Shown: piece after piece, positions 6,110-12,877 of the stretch
How the letters are laid out: each line of letters begins with the position of its first letter
Position numbering within the stretch: the first letter of the stretch is position 1
Assembly (NCBI GenBank): GCA_005805045.1
Contig: SYNW01000029.1
Span: 1-17,316 of the forward strand
DNA length: 17,316 nt
Source: Actinomycetota bacterium
GTDB lineage: Bacteria; Actinomycetota; Acidimicrobiia; Acidimicrobiales; Ilumatobacteraceae
Direction of reading: 5' to 3'
Program-made: the position numbers and the translations under genes
Notes under the pieces: model-generated
The model's input: only the letters and a program-made list of their open reading frames with translations
What the model was told of the DNA's origin: nothing
Database searches by the model: none

Positions 6110-6496
6110 ATGCCTTACAGTCCCGAGGATCCAGGCGTACAACCCGACGAATTTCCTGATCAAACACTCAGCCTCGAAGCGCTACAGGCACTCTTGCGAC
6201 TCAGAGACTGGTGCGACAAGTCGAACTGCAAAGGCAAGCGTCACTTGTTTTTTGGGCAAAACTCGGAGCGCCCACAAGCGCGAATCAAGCGCGAGATCAA
6301 AGCCTCTTCAATTTGTAAATGCTGCTCGGTCAAATCTGACTGCCGCGAGTTCGCACGCTTGAATCACGAATATGGTTATTGGGGTGGCGAGAACGAAGAA
6401 CAACGACACCTTGCAGGATTCAAATTAATCGCCCCGATTGGAATTCGCGCAAAAGTCTTTCGCCCTGAGCAAATAGATAAGAAAACTGACACCTAG
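6110..6496 (+). CDS. WhiB-family iron-sulphur transcriptional regulator
   Basis: WhiB-like proteins are actinobacteria-specific regulators that hold a [4Fe-4S] cluster with four cysteines and usually act with the sigma factor. Counting from the ATG at 6110 (128 residues), the cluster ligands are Cys40, Cys69, Cys72 and Cys78, in NCKGK and then ICKCCSVKSDC. They are followed by the family turn YGYWGGENEEQR, the site that contacts sigma-A in known members. Two further cysteines (35 and 71) sit next to ligands. A C-terminal extension of ~25 residues is rich in Lys/Arg. A GTG 9 nt upstream is also in frame, but TACTGT ending 7 nt before the ATG favours the shorter form. It sits alone between phoH and an epoxide-hydrolase-like gene. 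The subfamily (WhiB1-7) cannot be assigned from these motifs. Confidence 0.93.
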   Translation: MPYSPEDPGVQPDEFPDQTLSLEALQALLRLRDWCDKSNCKGKRHLFFGQNSERPQARIKREIKASSICKCCSVKSDCREFARLNHEYGYWGGENEEQRHLAGFKLIAPIGIRAKVFRPEQIDKKTDT

Positions 6497-6546
6497 AGGT
6501 CGCTGAACACAGTCCACAACGCTCGGGTCATGCGTCTTGGCGTGTC

Positions 6547-6957
6547 ATGATTGAAGACATGACATCTGTCGCAAAAGACCCCGACTCACTCGTGACTTCA
6601 TTTTTCGAACTCATTCAAGGGCATCATCTGACGGCGGCGCTTGACCTGATGTCGCAAGATTGCGAATACGACAACGTGCCGATCACGAAAGTATTTGGTC
6701 GTGCCGCCATCGAACAAACACTCGGGGGTTTTCTTGCCGAATGTTCGGCCTACGAGTGGATCATCCACCACCAAGTTGCCACCGGCGACCTCGAGCACGG
6801 TGTAGTAATGAACGAACGCACCGACAGATTTCAAATCGATAGCCGTTGGGTTGAACTCGATGTCGCAGGTCTGTTCGTCGTCAGCGACTCGAAAATTGCG
6901 CTTTGGCGCGACTACTTTGACCGCGAAAACTTCGCCAAAGCACTCGCATCCAAATAA
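6547..6957 (+). CDS. Limonene-1,2-epoxide hydrolase-like protein (SnoaL/NTF2 fold)
   Basis: The 136-residue cone-shaped NTF2-like fold is typical of this group. The catalytic set known from Rhodococcus limonene-1,2-epoxide hydrolase can be placed: Tyr41 and Asn43 in EYDNVPI, Arg91 and Asp93 in MNERTDRF, and Asp122 in LWRDYFD. All five positions are kept, so it is likely a working epoxide hydrolase and not just a SnoaL-like binding protein. The physiological substrate is unknown. Relatives in mycobacteria act on lipid or sterol epoxides. The start is ATG at 6547, with a second in-frame ATG at 6559. I see neither a Shine-Dalgarno nor a TANNNT hexamer here, and the gene may be expressed from the whiB promoter 50 nt upstream of it. 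Confidence 0.82.
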   Translation: MIEDMTSVAKDPDSLVTSFFELIQGHHLTAALDLMSQDCEYDNVPITKVFGRAAIEQTLGGFLAECSAYEWIIHHQVATGDLEHGVVMNERTDRFQIDSRWVELDVAGLFVVSDSKIALWRDYFDRENFAKALASK

Positions 6958-6989
6958 TTCTCACTGGTAAGACTGCAACATAGGTCGGC

Positions 6990-6995
6990 TAACTT
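6990..6995 (+). promoter_or_regulatory. Candidate -10 hexamer for the DnaQ-like exonuclease (leaderless)
   Basis: TAACTT is followed by 7 nt (TCATTCA) and the ATG at 7003. No Shine-Dalgarno is present and no clear -35 was found. Confidence 0.5.
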
Positions 6996-7002
6996 TCATT
7001 CA

Positions 7003-7593
7003 ATGCTTGAGTTTCTAAAAAACAAACCGCTTGGCGAACTCAAGTTCGCGGTTGTCGACACCGAAACTACTGGGCTCTCTGGTACCAACGACCATGTTCT
7101 ACAACTTGGTGTCGTAATTTCGCGCAGCGACGGCACAATCGAAGAACAATACGAGACTTTTGTCAAACGATTCTTCTGGAAACCAGGTCGACTCGGCGCC
7201 TACAAGGTGCACGGCATCAAACGTTCTGACCTGCGCAAAGGCATCAGCCCCCAAGAAATGATCAATCGATTAAATCAACTTCTCGATGAAACAATTTTCG
7301 TTGCCCACAACGCAAAATTTGACATCGGTTTTCTAAACGGCGAAGCAGACCGTCTCAAAACTAAAATTAATTACAACGGGCCGCTTGACACGCTAAAAAT
7401 GTCGCGTGCACTCGACCCAAAACGAGTCAACTCGCACAGGCTAAAAGATGTAACGGCGCGTTACGGCGTCACCGTCACCCGCCCACACGACGCGTTAGCC
7501 GACGCACTTGGCACAGCGCTGGTTTTGCCGCATCTTTTTGCCCAGCACAAAATCACCACTACCGAAGAACTGGTCTCGCACTTCGGCGCCTAG
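7003..7593 (+). CDS. DEDDh-type 3'-5' exonuclease (DNA polymerase III epsilon-like)
   Basis: This is a single exonuclease domain of 196 residues with all four sites: VVDTETTG (Asp19, Glu21), AHNAKFD (Asp107), and HDALADA (His162, Asp167), the last giving the DEDDh class. The family removes nucleotides from DNA 3' ends as a proofreading or repair activity, and some members act on RNA. The protein has no polymerase-clamp motif, GIY-YIG or BRCT domain that would mark a PolC or DnaQ-UvrC fusion, so its partner cannot be named. It could be the stand-alone proofreader or a repair exonuclease. It ends 1 nt from the convergent pafC stop with no terminator between them, so the two mRNAs probably overlap at their 3' ends. 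The last ~25 residues (HKITTTEELVSHFGA) lie outside the core. Confidence 0.92.
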   Translation: MLEFLKNKPLGELKFAVVDTETTGLSGTNDHVLQLGVVISRSDGTIEEQYETFVKRFFWKPGRLGAYKVHGIKRSDLRKGISPQEMINRLNQLLDETIFVAHNAKFDIGFLNGEADRLKTKINYNGPLDTLKMSRALDPKRVNSHRLKDVTARYGVTVTRPHDALADALGTALVLPHLFAQHKITTTEELVSHFGA

Positions 7594-7594
7594 A

Positions 7595-8671
7595 TCAACT
7601 GGCGCTGGGTGTCGATCGATATCTTGCCAAAACTGCTGTTGCCGTCTCGTTGACAAGGTTTTTATATTCAGCAGGTTTGAGAACTTTCACACCTTTGCCG
7701 GCGCGCAGCAACAATCGACCCAACCAGTGCTTTGAAGTGATCGACATTCTCAAGTCGACGCTGCCGTCCTTGTTATCAACCCTGGACAAATACGGGTACG
7801 ACTCGACAATCCAGCGAGAAGACTTTTGCACACGCAAAGTGACCTGTTGCAGACTCTCCGAAAACCAGGGCAACTCATCATCGCGTACCTCGCGCAACTG
7901 ATCAAATATTTTGGTTCCCGAGATTTTTTCAATTCGGTCAATGCGAAAAACTCGATCTTCACCCGATAAGTGATCATCGGCGGCGACATACCATCGACCA
8001 GAGTCTTCAAACACTTTGCGAGCCGTGATCATTCTCTCCGAACGTTTCTGCGTCGCTGGGGAGAAATATTCAATTTCTTGGCGCTCACCCGTGTTGGCGG
8101 CATCCAAAAGTTCTTTGACATAACGCGTCTTTGGCAACTGCACCTTTATTGTTTCTGCGCCCGAAGGCATCAGCGGTGCAAGTTTGACCAACGCCGAGGC
8201 CAGCGGACCCTTTTTGTTTGCGCCCGGTAATTGCATCGCCGTCTGGGCCATCACCGATACGGCAAACAACTCTGCGGTGCTGAGCTTCAGCGGACGCGAA
8301 AACATCAACGGAACTTCTGCAATAACCATTCCGTCATCCATATATACGTCGATCAACGCATCCGGCGTGTACGGCGGCACGCCACACACTGCGGCCATCT
8401 GTAGATCTTCGACTAGTTCGGCCTCACTCAGGTTGAATTGACGCGCCATCGCCGAAATCTTGATGCGCTTGCGTTGCATTATCCATGGCAACATCACCAA
8501 CAGCCCGCTAACACGCTGCGCTGCGCTGCGTGGCCCGCGCCGTGCTGGCCGCGCCGGTCGTGCCAGTTTCTTGACTGGTTTCTTGACTGGTTTCTTGACT
8601 GGTTTCTTGACTGACTTCTTTTTTGCAACAGGCTTGCTCGTTGATTTTGCTTTCTTTTTTGTCGTCATCAT
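7595..8671 (-). CDS. pafC: PafC-like WYL-domain transcriptional regulator with lysine-rich N-terminal tail
   Basis: PafB and PafC together form the WYL-domain activator that drives much of the LexA-independent DNA-damage response in mycobacteria. From residue ~47 this 358-residue protein follows PafC: a winged helix-turn-helix (RVSGLLVMLPWIMQ...ISAMARQFNLSEAELVEDL), a central linker, the WYL domain (GRWYVAADDH, RVFRIDRIEKI at 240-250), and a C-terminal WCX-like domain. Residues 1-46 are an unusual tail: 18 Lys plus 5 Arg, with a KKPV motif repeated and then ARPARPARR. The tail is real coding sequence if translation starts at the ATG that overlaps the pafB stop (ATGATGA), which is the expected coupled start. 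It resembles HU/H1-type tails and may add non-specific DNA affinity. pafA and the Pup genes are not adjacent. Confidence 0.9.
   Translation of the reverse strand: MMTTKKKAKSTSKPVAKKKSVKKPVKKPVKKPVKKLARPARPARRGPRSAAQRVSGLLVMLPWIMQRKRIKISAMARQFNLSEAELVEDLQMAAVCGVPPYTPDALIDVYMDDGMVIAEVPLMFSRPLKLSTAELFAVSVMAQTAMQLPGANKKGPLASALVKLAPLMPSGAETIKVQLPKTRYVKELLDAANTGERQEIEYFSPATQKRSERMITARKVFEDSGRWYVAADDHLSGEDRVFRIDRIEKISGTKIFDQLREVRDDELPWFSESLQQVTLRVQKSSRWIVESYPYLSRVDNKDGSVDLRMSITSKHWLGRLLLRAGKGVKVLKPAEYKNLVNETATAVLARYRSTPSAS
8566..8613. repeat. Four perfect tandem copies of a 12-bp unit within pafC
   Basis: GTTTCTTGACTG is repeated four times without a mismatch, and a diverged copy follows. In the pafC frame each unit encodes a permutation of Lys-Lys-Pro-Val, forming the basic tail. 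It is a coding minisatellite whose copy number could vary by slippage without a frameshift. Confidence 0.92.
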
Positions 8672-9618
8672 TTACCTGCCGAAAGATCTTCGAGCCACTG
8701 CACAACTTGATCACGCATAACTTGAGGCTCGAGCACCTCGGCGCTCTCAACCATCGCAAATAACCACGACCTGAATGCGTCCAAATTCGCACAAGGAATT
8801 GAAAACTCAACGCTGCCGTCTGACCGATCCCGAATCACAAAACTTTCGCCAAATTCGCGCCTGACGCCACCCGCGAGCGCGGCATCAACCAGCACCACCG
8901 CACTTGTCACTTCGCCGTCACCGGCTGCCAACATCTGCTTTTCGGTGGGTACTGCCGCCGCTACCTCGAAATCAACCGGCGTTTTAAATGCTCGGGCCTC
9001 ACCGGCAGCCACTTCACCTTCGATTCGATCGACGCGAAACACTCGCTGGTCACGGCGCAAGTGGTCAAAGCCGATGATGTACCAAAACCCGCTGCGTGAA
9101 AGCATCCCATACGGGTCAACTTGACGTTTTTCGCCCTTGTAGTTGAAATTCAACGTCTTTCGTTTCATCACGGCATCGGTGATCGTGCTCATATTCTGAT
9201 CTACAAGTCCGATATTCACGCTCATCGATGCCTTGCGCATGATCCGCTCGCCACCAAGTTTCCACAACGCTTCTTCGCCGTGTTGTGCGCCAAGGTGAAC
9301 CGTCGCTACGGCCAACTGCAACGCAACACGTTCTTCATCGGTAAGTCGCAGATCGCTCAACTCATAGTTCGAACGGTTGACCCAATATGTAACTTCGCCT
9401 GCGGCATCGCCACCAAGCGTTTTGGTTTCAATCGGAATGCCCATTTCACGCAGCGCTGCTTTGTCGCGTTCGAAAGCTGCTCGAGCAGCCTCGTCGCTAT
9501 CGGGATACTGCTTGCCCAGCTCTTGTCTTATCTGACGCAGAGTCAGAGGTTTGGCTCGATCCACAAGCAAGGCGAGCAAATTCATCATCCGCTCTGCCTG
9601 AGAAATTTTTACGGCCAT
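8668..9618 (-). CDS. pafB: PafB-like WYL-domain transcriptional regulator
   Basis: PafB is the partner of PafC in the mycobacterial DNA-damage activator. The 316 residues show an N-terminal winged helix (ERMMNLLALLVDRAKPLTLRQIRQEL, ~9-34; AAFERDKAALREMGIPIE, ~47-64), a helical linker, the WYL domain (SGFWYIIGFDHLRRDQRVFRVDRIEG, 176-201) and a C-terminal WCX region ending EDLSAGK. WYL domains are thought to sense a nucleic-acid ligand such as single-stranded DNA. The start ATG at 9618 is preceded by TACGCT and 6 nt with no Shine-Dalgarno, so a leaderless start is likely. The pgi stop is 68 nt upstream on the same strand. pafC overlaps its stop by 4 nt. Confidence 0.92.
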   Translation of the reverse strand: MAVKISQAERMMNLLALLVDRAKPLTLRQIRQELGKQYPDSDEAARAAFERDKAALREMGIPIETKTLGGDAAGEVTYWVNRSNYELSDLRLTDEERVALQLAVATVHLGAQHGEEALWKLGGERIMRKASMSVNIGLVDQNMSTITDAVMKRKTLNFNYKGEKRQVDPYGMLSRSGFWYIIGFDHLRRDQRVFRVDRIEGEVAAGEARAFKTPVDFEVAAAVPTEKQMLAAGDGEVTSAVVLVDAALAGGVRREFGESFVIRDRSDGSVEFSIPCANLDAFRSWLFAMVESAEVLEPQVMRDQVVQWLEDLSAGK

Positions 9619-9624
9619 GGCTCA

Positions 9625-9630
9625 AGCGTA
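9625..9630 (-). promoter_or_regulatory. Candidate -10 hexamer for pafB-pafC (leaderless)
   Basis: TACGCT is followed by TGAGCC (6 nt) and the pafB ATG. It lies in the 68-nt gap after pgi, so pafBC can be transcribed independently of pgi. Confidence 0.5.
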
Positions 9631-9686
9631 GGTCGCCCGACTAGGCGCAACATGCAACTCACAATTTTAATGACTTGCTTAAATGA

Positions 9687-11318
9687 CTATTTTTTGCGTC
9701 TCATTTGACGATACGACTGAATCAATCTTTTGGTCGAAGTGTCATTAACGCCAGACTGACCAATAGAGCCAGTCGCTTCTGATTCGCCAACCATTTGATG
9801 TTCAATTTCAAGCGACAAAGTTTTGCCCAATTCAACTCCCCATTGATCAAAACTATTGATCTGGGCGATCACGCCGTGCACGAACACGCGATGTTCATAC
9901 ATCGCGATCAAAGCGCCAAGTGTTCGCGGGGTTAGCGACTTTGCCAGCAATGTCGTAGACGGCCGATTTCCTGGCATCGCGCGGTGTGCTTCGATCAAAT
10001 TTTCGCCGACTTCATCTCGCGCGCCACCGAACGCCAGCGCCTTGGCCTGGGCCAACATGTTGGCAACTAATGCATCATGAGAACCGATGTCCACATTTGC
10101 CAGTTGAGCAAAGCCAATGAACTCTACGGGCACCGTTTGATTGCCTTGGTGCAACATTTGCATGAACGCATGCTGTGAGTTAGTACCAGTCCCACCCCAG
10201 ACCACGGGGGCAGTCGTGACGATTGTCGGCGAGCCATCGTGTCGCACCGACTTACCGTTGCTCTCCATTATCAGTTGCTGCAGATATCCTGGCAACGAAC
10301 GCAACGCTGACGCGTAGGTCAATATCGCCTGGCTTGAAAATCGCCGAGTGCCGAAATTGAAAACATCTATCAGCCCCAAAATCAAAGTTGCATTATCTTC
10401 CGGCAAAGTGTTTTGCATTTGGTCATCGACGCTGCGCATGCCATCGAGAAACTCGGCAAATATGTCATAGCCAAACGCGATTATCGGCGCCAGACTCACC
10501 GCTGACGAGATCGAATACCGCCCGCCCACCCAGGGCCAAATCTGAAACGAGTTTGCTGCAAATACGCCAACTTCTGTGGCTCTCGCAGGGTTGGCTGAAA
10601 CTACGACAAACTGGTCGGCAACCTGGTGGTCATCAGTTTGCACGCCCAGCCCCTTTGCCAACCATCGCGCCGCAATTTGTGCATTTGCCAAAGTCTCGGC
10701 GGTATTTAACGACTTTGAGCTGACAATGAACAATGTTTCGCGTGGCTTGCACTTGGTCAAAGCCAAATTGATCTCGGTTGAGTCAAAGTTGGCGATAAAC
10801 AAGCACTCAATATCTGGCTCTTGATTCGTCCGCAACGCGTCATAAATCAGCGCCGGACCAAGATCGCTGCCGCCAATTCCAATATTGATTATTTTCTTGT
10901 ACTTTTTCTCTCGTCGAACTTGCTCGGTAAAAGCCCGGATCTTCAATAGTTCGTCATGCACTTGTCCGACCACATTTTTGCCGTCCACGTTGACTACATC
11001 AGTCGACTTGGCGCGCAACGCAGTGTGCAGTGCGGGTTGACTTTCGGTGAAATTAATTTTTGCTCCGCTTCGCATTTCAGCAAACTTCTCAAGAACTTTG
11101 CTCTGCTTTGCTAGCGCCAACAGATCTTTCAGCGCCGATTGATCGATCAACTGCTTGGAGAAATCAACGATGATTTCAGACTGTCCATCGCTCAACGTCT
11201 TTGTCAGCATTTGCCCGCGCGACTTGTCGCTGTTGAATAGTTGGCTTAAAGAACTGGTTTTCAGCCGCTCGGCGTTGGCCAAAACTTGTTGCCAAACTTC
11301 AACAGACTCGTCAGCCAT
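9687..11318 (-). CDS. pgi: Glucose-6-phosphate isomerase
   Basis: Pgi interconverts glucose-6-phosphate and fructose-6-phosphate in glycolysis and gluconeogenesis. The 543 residues are the usual bacterial length. Motifs seen are INIGIGGSDLGP (145-155), VSSKSLNTAETLANA (199-213; the phosphate-binding loop, usually SKTFTTxET and here varied), WVGGRYSISSAVSL (263-276; family signature), QQLIMESNGKS (347-357; the catalytic Glu352), GGTGTNSQHAFMQ (375-387; the catalytic His383) and FDQWGVELGK (490-499; the C-terminal signature with its lysine). The ATG at 11318 is preceded by TAGCCT and 7 nt, another leaderless-type start. It is divergent from rarD with only 32 bp between start codons. pafB lies downstream on the same strand. 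Confidence 0.97.
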   Translation of the reverse strand: MADESVEVWQQVLANAERLKTSSLSQLFNSDKSRGQMLTKTLSDGQSEIIVDFSKQLIDQSALKDLLALAKQSKVLEKFAEMRSGAKINFTESQPALHTALRAKSTDVVNVDGKNVVGQVHDELLKIRAFTEQVRREKKYKKIINIGIGGSDLGPALIYDALRTNQEPDIECLFIANFDSTEINLALTKCKPRETLFIVSSKSLNTAETLANAQIAARWLAKGLGVQTDDHQVADQFVVVSANPARATEVGVFAANSFQIWPWVGGRYSISSAVSLAPIIAFGYDIFAEFLDGMRSVDDQMQNTLPEDNATLILGLIDVFNFGTRRFSSQAILTYASALRSLPGYLQQLIMESNGKSVRHDGSPTIVTTAPVVWGGTGTNSQHAFMQMLHQGNQTVPVEFIGFAQLANVDIGSHDALVANMLAQAKALAFGGARDEVGENLIEAHRAMPGNRPSTTLLAKSLTPRTLGALIAMYEHRVFVHGVIAQINSFDQWGVELGKTLSLEIEHQMVGESEATGSIGQSGVNDTSTKRLIQSYRQMRRKK

Positions 11319-11325
11319 TGAATTA

Positions 11326-11331
11326 AGGCTA
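11326..11331 (-). promoter_or_regulatory. Candidate -10 hexamer for pgi (leaderless)
   Basis: TAGCCT is followed by TAATTCA (7 nt) and the pgi ATG. Its -35 region would fall inside the rarD coding start. Confidence 0.5.
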
Positions 11332-11336
11332 CTGAC

Positions 11337-11342
11337 TAGGGT
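11337..11342 (+). promoter_or_regulatory. Candidate -10 hexamer for rarD (leaderless)
   Basis: TAGGGT is followed by 8 nt and the GTG at 11351. It is only 5 bp from the pgi -10 on the other strand, so the two promoters overlap and should compete for polymerase. Confidence 0.45.
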
Positions 11343-11350
11343 GAATAGCC

Positions 11351-12232
11351 GTGTCTAGACCCACTGAACGCTCGGGCATCGCCTACGGACTTGGCGCCTA
11401 CATCACATGGGGACTCCTGACGATCTACTGGAAGTTCCTTGAAGATTTCAATGCATTCGAACTGATCGGCTGGCGCATTATCACTTCGGCAATAATTTTG
11501 CTGGCAATTTTGTCGTGTAACAAGAATTTACGTAAACCATTTACCGCTTTGCAAAATAAGCAAACCAGAATTCGCATCATGCTCGCCAGCATCTTGCTCA
11601 CGATCAACTGGACTACATACGTTTGGGCTGTTGTCCACGATCAAGTGCTTGAAACGGCCCTCGGCTATTTCATCGCGCCAATCTTTACGATGATGATCGG
11701 CTTCATCGTTTTGGGCGAACCGATTCGCACATCTCACCGCTTTGTGATCACGTTGGCGACTGTCGCCATCGCGGTCTTGACATACTCAAATGATCAACCG
11801 CCATGGCGTGCGCTGTTGATCGCTTCTTCTTGGAGTCTCTACGGGTATCTGAAAAAGCAGGTTCAACTAACGAGCCTCGAAAGCCTTTCGGCCGAGGTGC
11901 TCGTCCTCATCTTGCCGGCTCTCGGCGTGGTTTGGCTCACATACGATCGCTCTGACTCAGTTGCCAATACGGCAAGCGTCTACGAATGGGCCCTCGTCTT
12001 GTTGACAGGTTTGATGACTGCGATTCCGCTGTTGATGTTTGGTGCCGCTTCACGACGCGTGCCCCTGAGCGTGCTCGGTCCGATGCAGTATCTCGTGCCG
12101 ACATTCAATTTCTTGCTCGGCTGGCTGGTCTACAGCGAAGACCTTGACCCACTCAAATTGCTGGGTTTCGCTTTTGTTTGGGTCGGTCTCGTGATATTTT
12201 TCGTCGACTCACTTAAGTCAGCAAAAAATTAG
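11351..12232 (+). CDS. rarD: RarD-type EamA/DMT-family transporter
   Basis: This is an integral membrane protein of 293 residues with about ten hydrophobic helices in two EamA repeats, the layout of the drug/metabolite transporter superfamily. The N-terminus (RSGIAYGLGAYITWGLLTIYWK, then FELIGWRIITSAI) and the C-terminal stretch (VPLSVLGPMQYLVPTFNFLLGWLVYSEDL) are characteristic of the RarD branch, named after a chloramphenicol-sensitivity phenotype. The natural substrate is not established. GTG at 11351 has no Shine-Dalgarno, but TAGGGT lies 8 nt upstream. Its stop (TAG, 12230-12232) overlaps the stop of the convergent TetR gene, leaving no room for a terminator. Confidence 0.9.
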   Translation: MSRPTERSGIAYGLGAYITWGLLTIYWKFLEDFNAFELIGWRIITSAIILLAILSCNKNLRKPFTALQNKQTRIRIMLASILLTINWTTYVWAVVHDQVLETALGYFIAPIFTMMIGFIVLGEPIRTSHRFVITLATVAIAVLTYSNDQPPWRALLIASSWSLYGYLKKQVQLTSLESLSAEVLVLILPALGVVWLTYDRSDSVANTASVYEWALVLLTGLMTAIPLLMFGAASRRVPLSVLGPMQYLVPTFNFLLGWLVYSEDLDPLKLLGFAFVWVGLVIFFVDSLKSAKN

Positions 12233-12855
12233 ACCGAGGTTGAAACCTTGAACGCGACTCCAAGCATCAGCAGTTTCATCGACTTGATCAACTCGGCAGT
12301 GCGGCGCGCGTCTCGATAAACCAAATTGAAGCGCGCCAACCCCGACAGCACAACCATCAACATGTCCTCGAGCGACTGCGCCGAAATTTCAGAATTGACT
12401 TCGCCCCGCGTCACTGCGTTCTCAGAAAGCGTCAGCAAAATTCGACCAATCTGACCATGTACTGGCAACACTTCTCGCCTCAATTCCGCATTTCTATGTG
12501 CCTCTGACGAAACACTCATCACGAAAGAAACAACTGCCGGCTCACGCACGGTCAAAGCCGCCAAAGCGTCGATCATCGATGAGACGTTCTGGTTTATGCT
12601 TTGAGTCTCACTCACTGAGTTCTCAATCGTGTCGCAAACAAGTTTTTGTACGTCGGCAAAAACAGCAACGTACATTTCGACTTTCGACGGGAAGTAGTGG
12701 TAAATCGCTGCAGTCGTGATGCCGACAGATTTCGCCAACTTTTTGTTGGTGGTTGCATCAAAACCCTCTACGGCAAATGAGCGTCGTGCTTCGACCAGCA
12801 AACGGTTTCGCGTATCGACACCAACACACGCAGAAGGCCTGCCCAATCTTTTCAC
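12229..12855 (-). CDS. TetR-family transcriptional regulator
   Basis: The 208-residue protein has a typical N-terminal helix-turn-helix (TNKKLAKSVGITTAAIYHYFPSK, ~36-58) and an all-helical ligand-binding domain whose ligand cannot be read from the sequence. The start is GTG at 12855, preceded by TAAGTT and 6 nt, which fits a leaderless mRNA. A 14-bp palindrome overlaps that hexamer and is a natural autorepression site. It is the last gene of a minus-strand run (GT2, L,D-transpeptidase, hydrolase, TetR), and the alpha/beta hydrolase immediately upstream is the most likely co-regulated partner. The stop overlaps the convergent rarD stop. Confidence 0.93.
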   Translation of the reverse strand: MKRLGRPSACVGVDTRNRLLVEARRSFAVEGFDATTNKKLAKSVGITTAAIYHYFPSKVEMYVAVFADVQKLVCDTIENSVSETQSINQNVSSMIDALAALTVREPAVVSFVMSVSSEAHRNAELRREVLPVHGQIGRILLTLSENAVTRGEVNSEISAQSLEDMLMVVLSGLARFNLVYRDARRTAELIKSMKLLMLGVAFKVSTSV

Positions 12856-12861
12856 ACCACA

Positions 12862-12867
12862 AACTTA
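12862..12867 (-). promoter_or_regulatory. Candidate -10 hexamer for the TetR gene (leaderless)
   Basis: TAAGTT is followed by TGTGGT (6 nt) and the GTG at 12855. Four of its six bases lie within the adjacent palindrome. Confidence 0.5.
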
Positions 12868-12877
12868 GTTAACTAAG
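12864..12877. promoter_or_regulatory. 14-bp perfect palindrome, candidate TetR operator
   Basis: CTTAGTTAACTAAG is perfectly symmetric and sits 9-22 nt upstream of the TetR start, overlapping the end of the hydrolase gene and the TetR -10. TetR proteins bind such palindromes as dimers and commonly repress themselves. A 14-bp palindrome can occur by chance in a window of this size. The position is what supports the call. Confidence 0.6.

Noticed and set aside
8566..8613. CRISPR-like array
   Set aside because: The 12-bp units are directly adjacent without spacers and encode Lys-Lys-Pro-Val in frame.
8508..8810. Minus-strand frame with a repeated Ser-Gln-Glu-Thr motif
   Set aside because: It is the other reading frame of the 12-bp repeat in pafC; the overlap-coupled pafC frame explains the repeat better.
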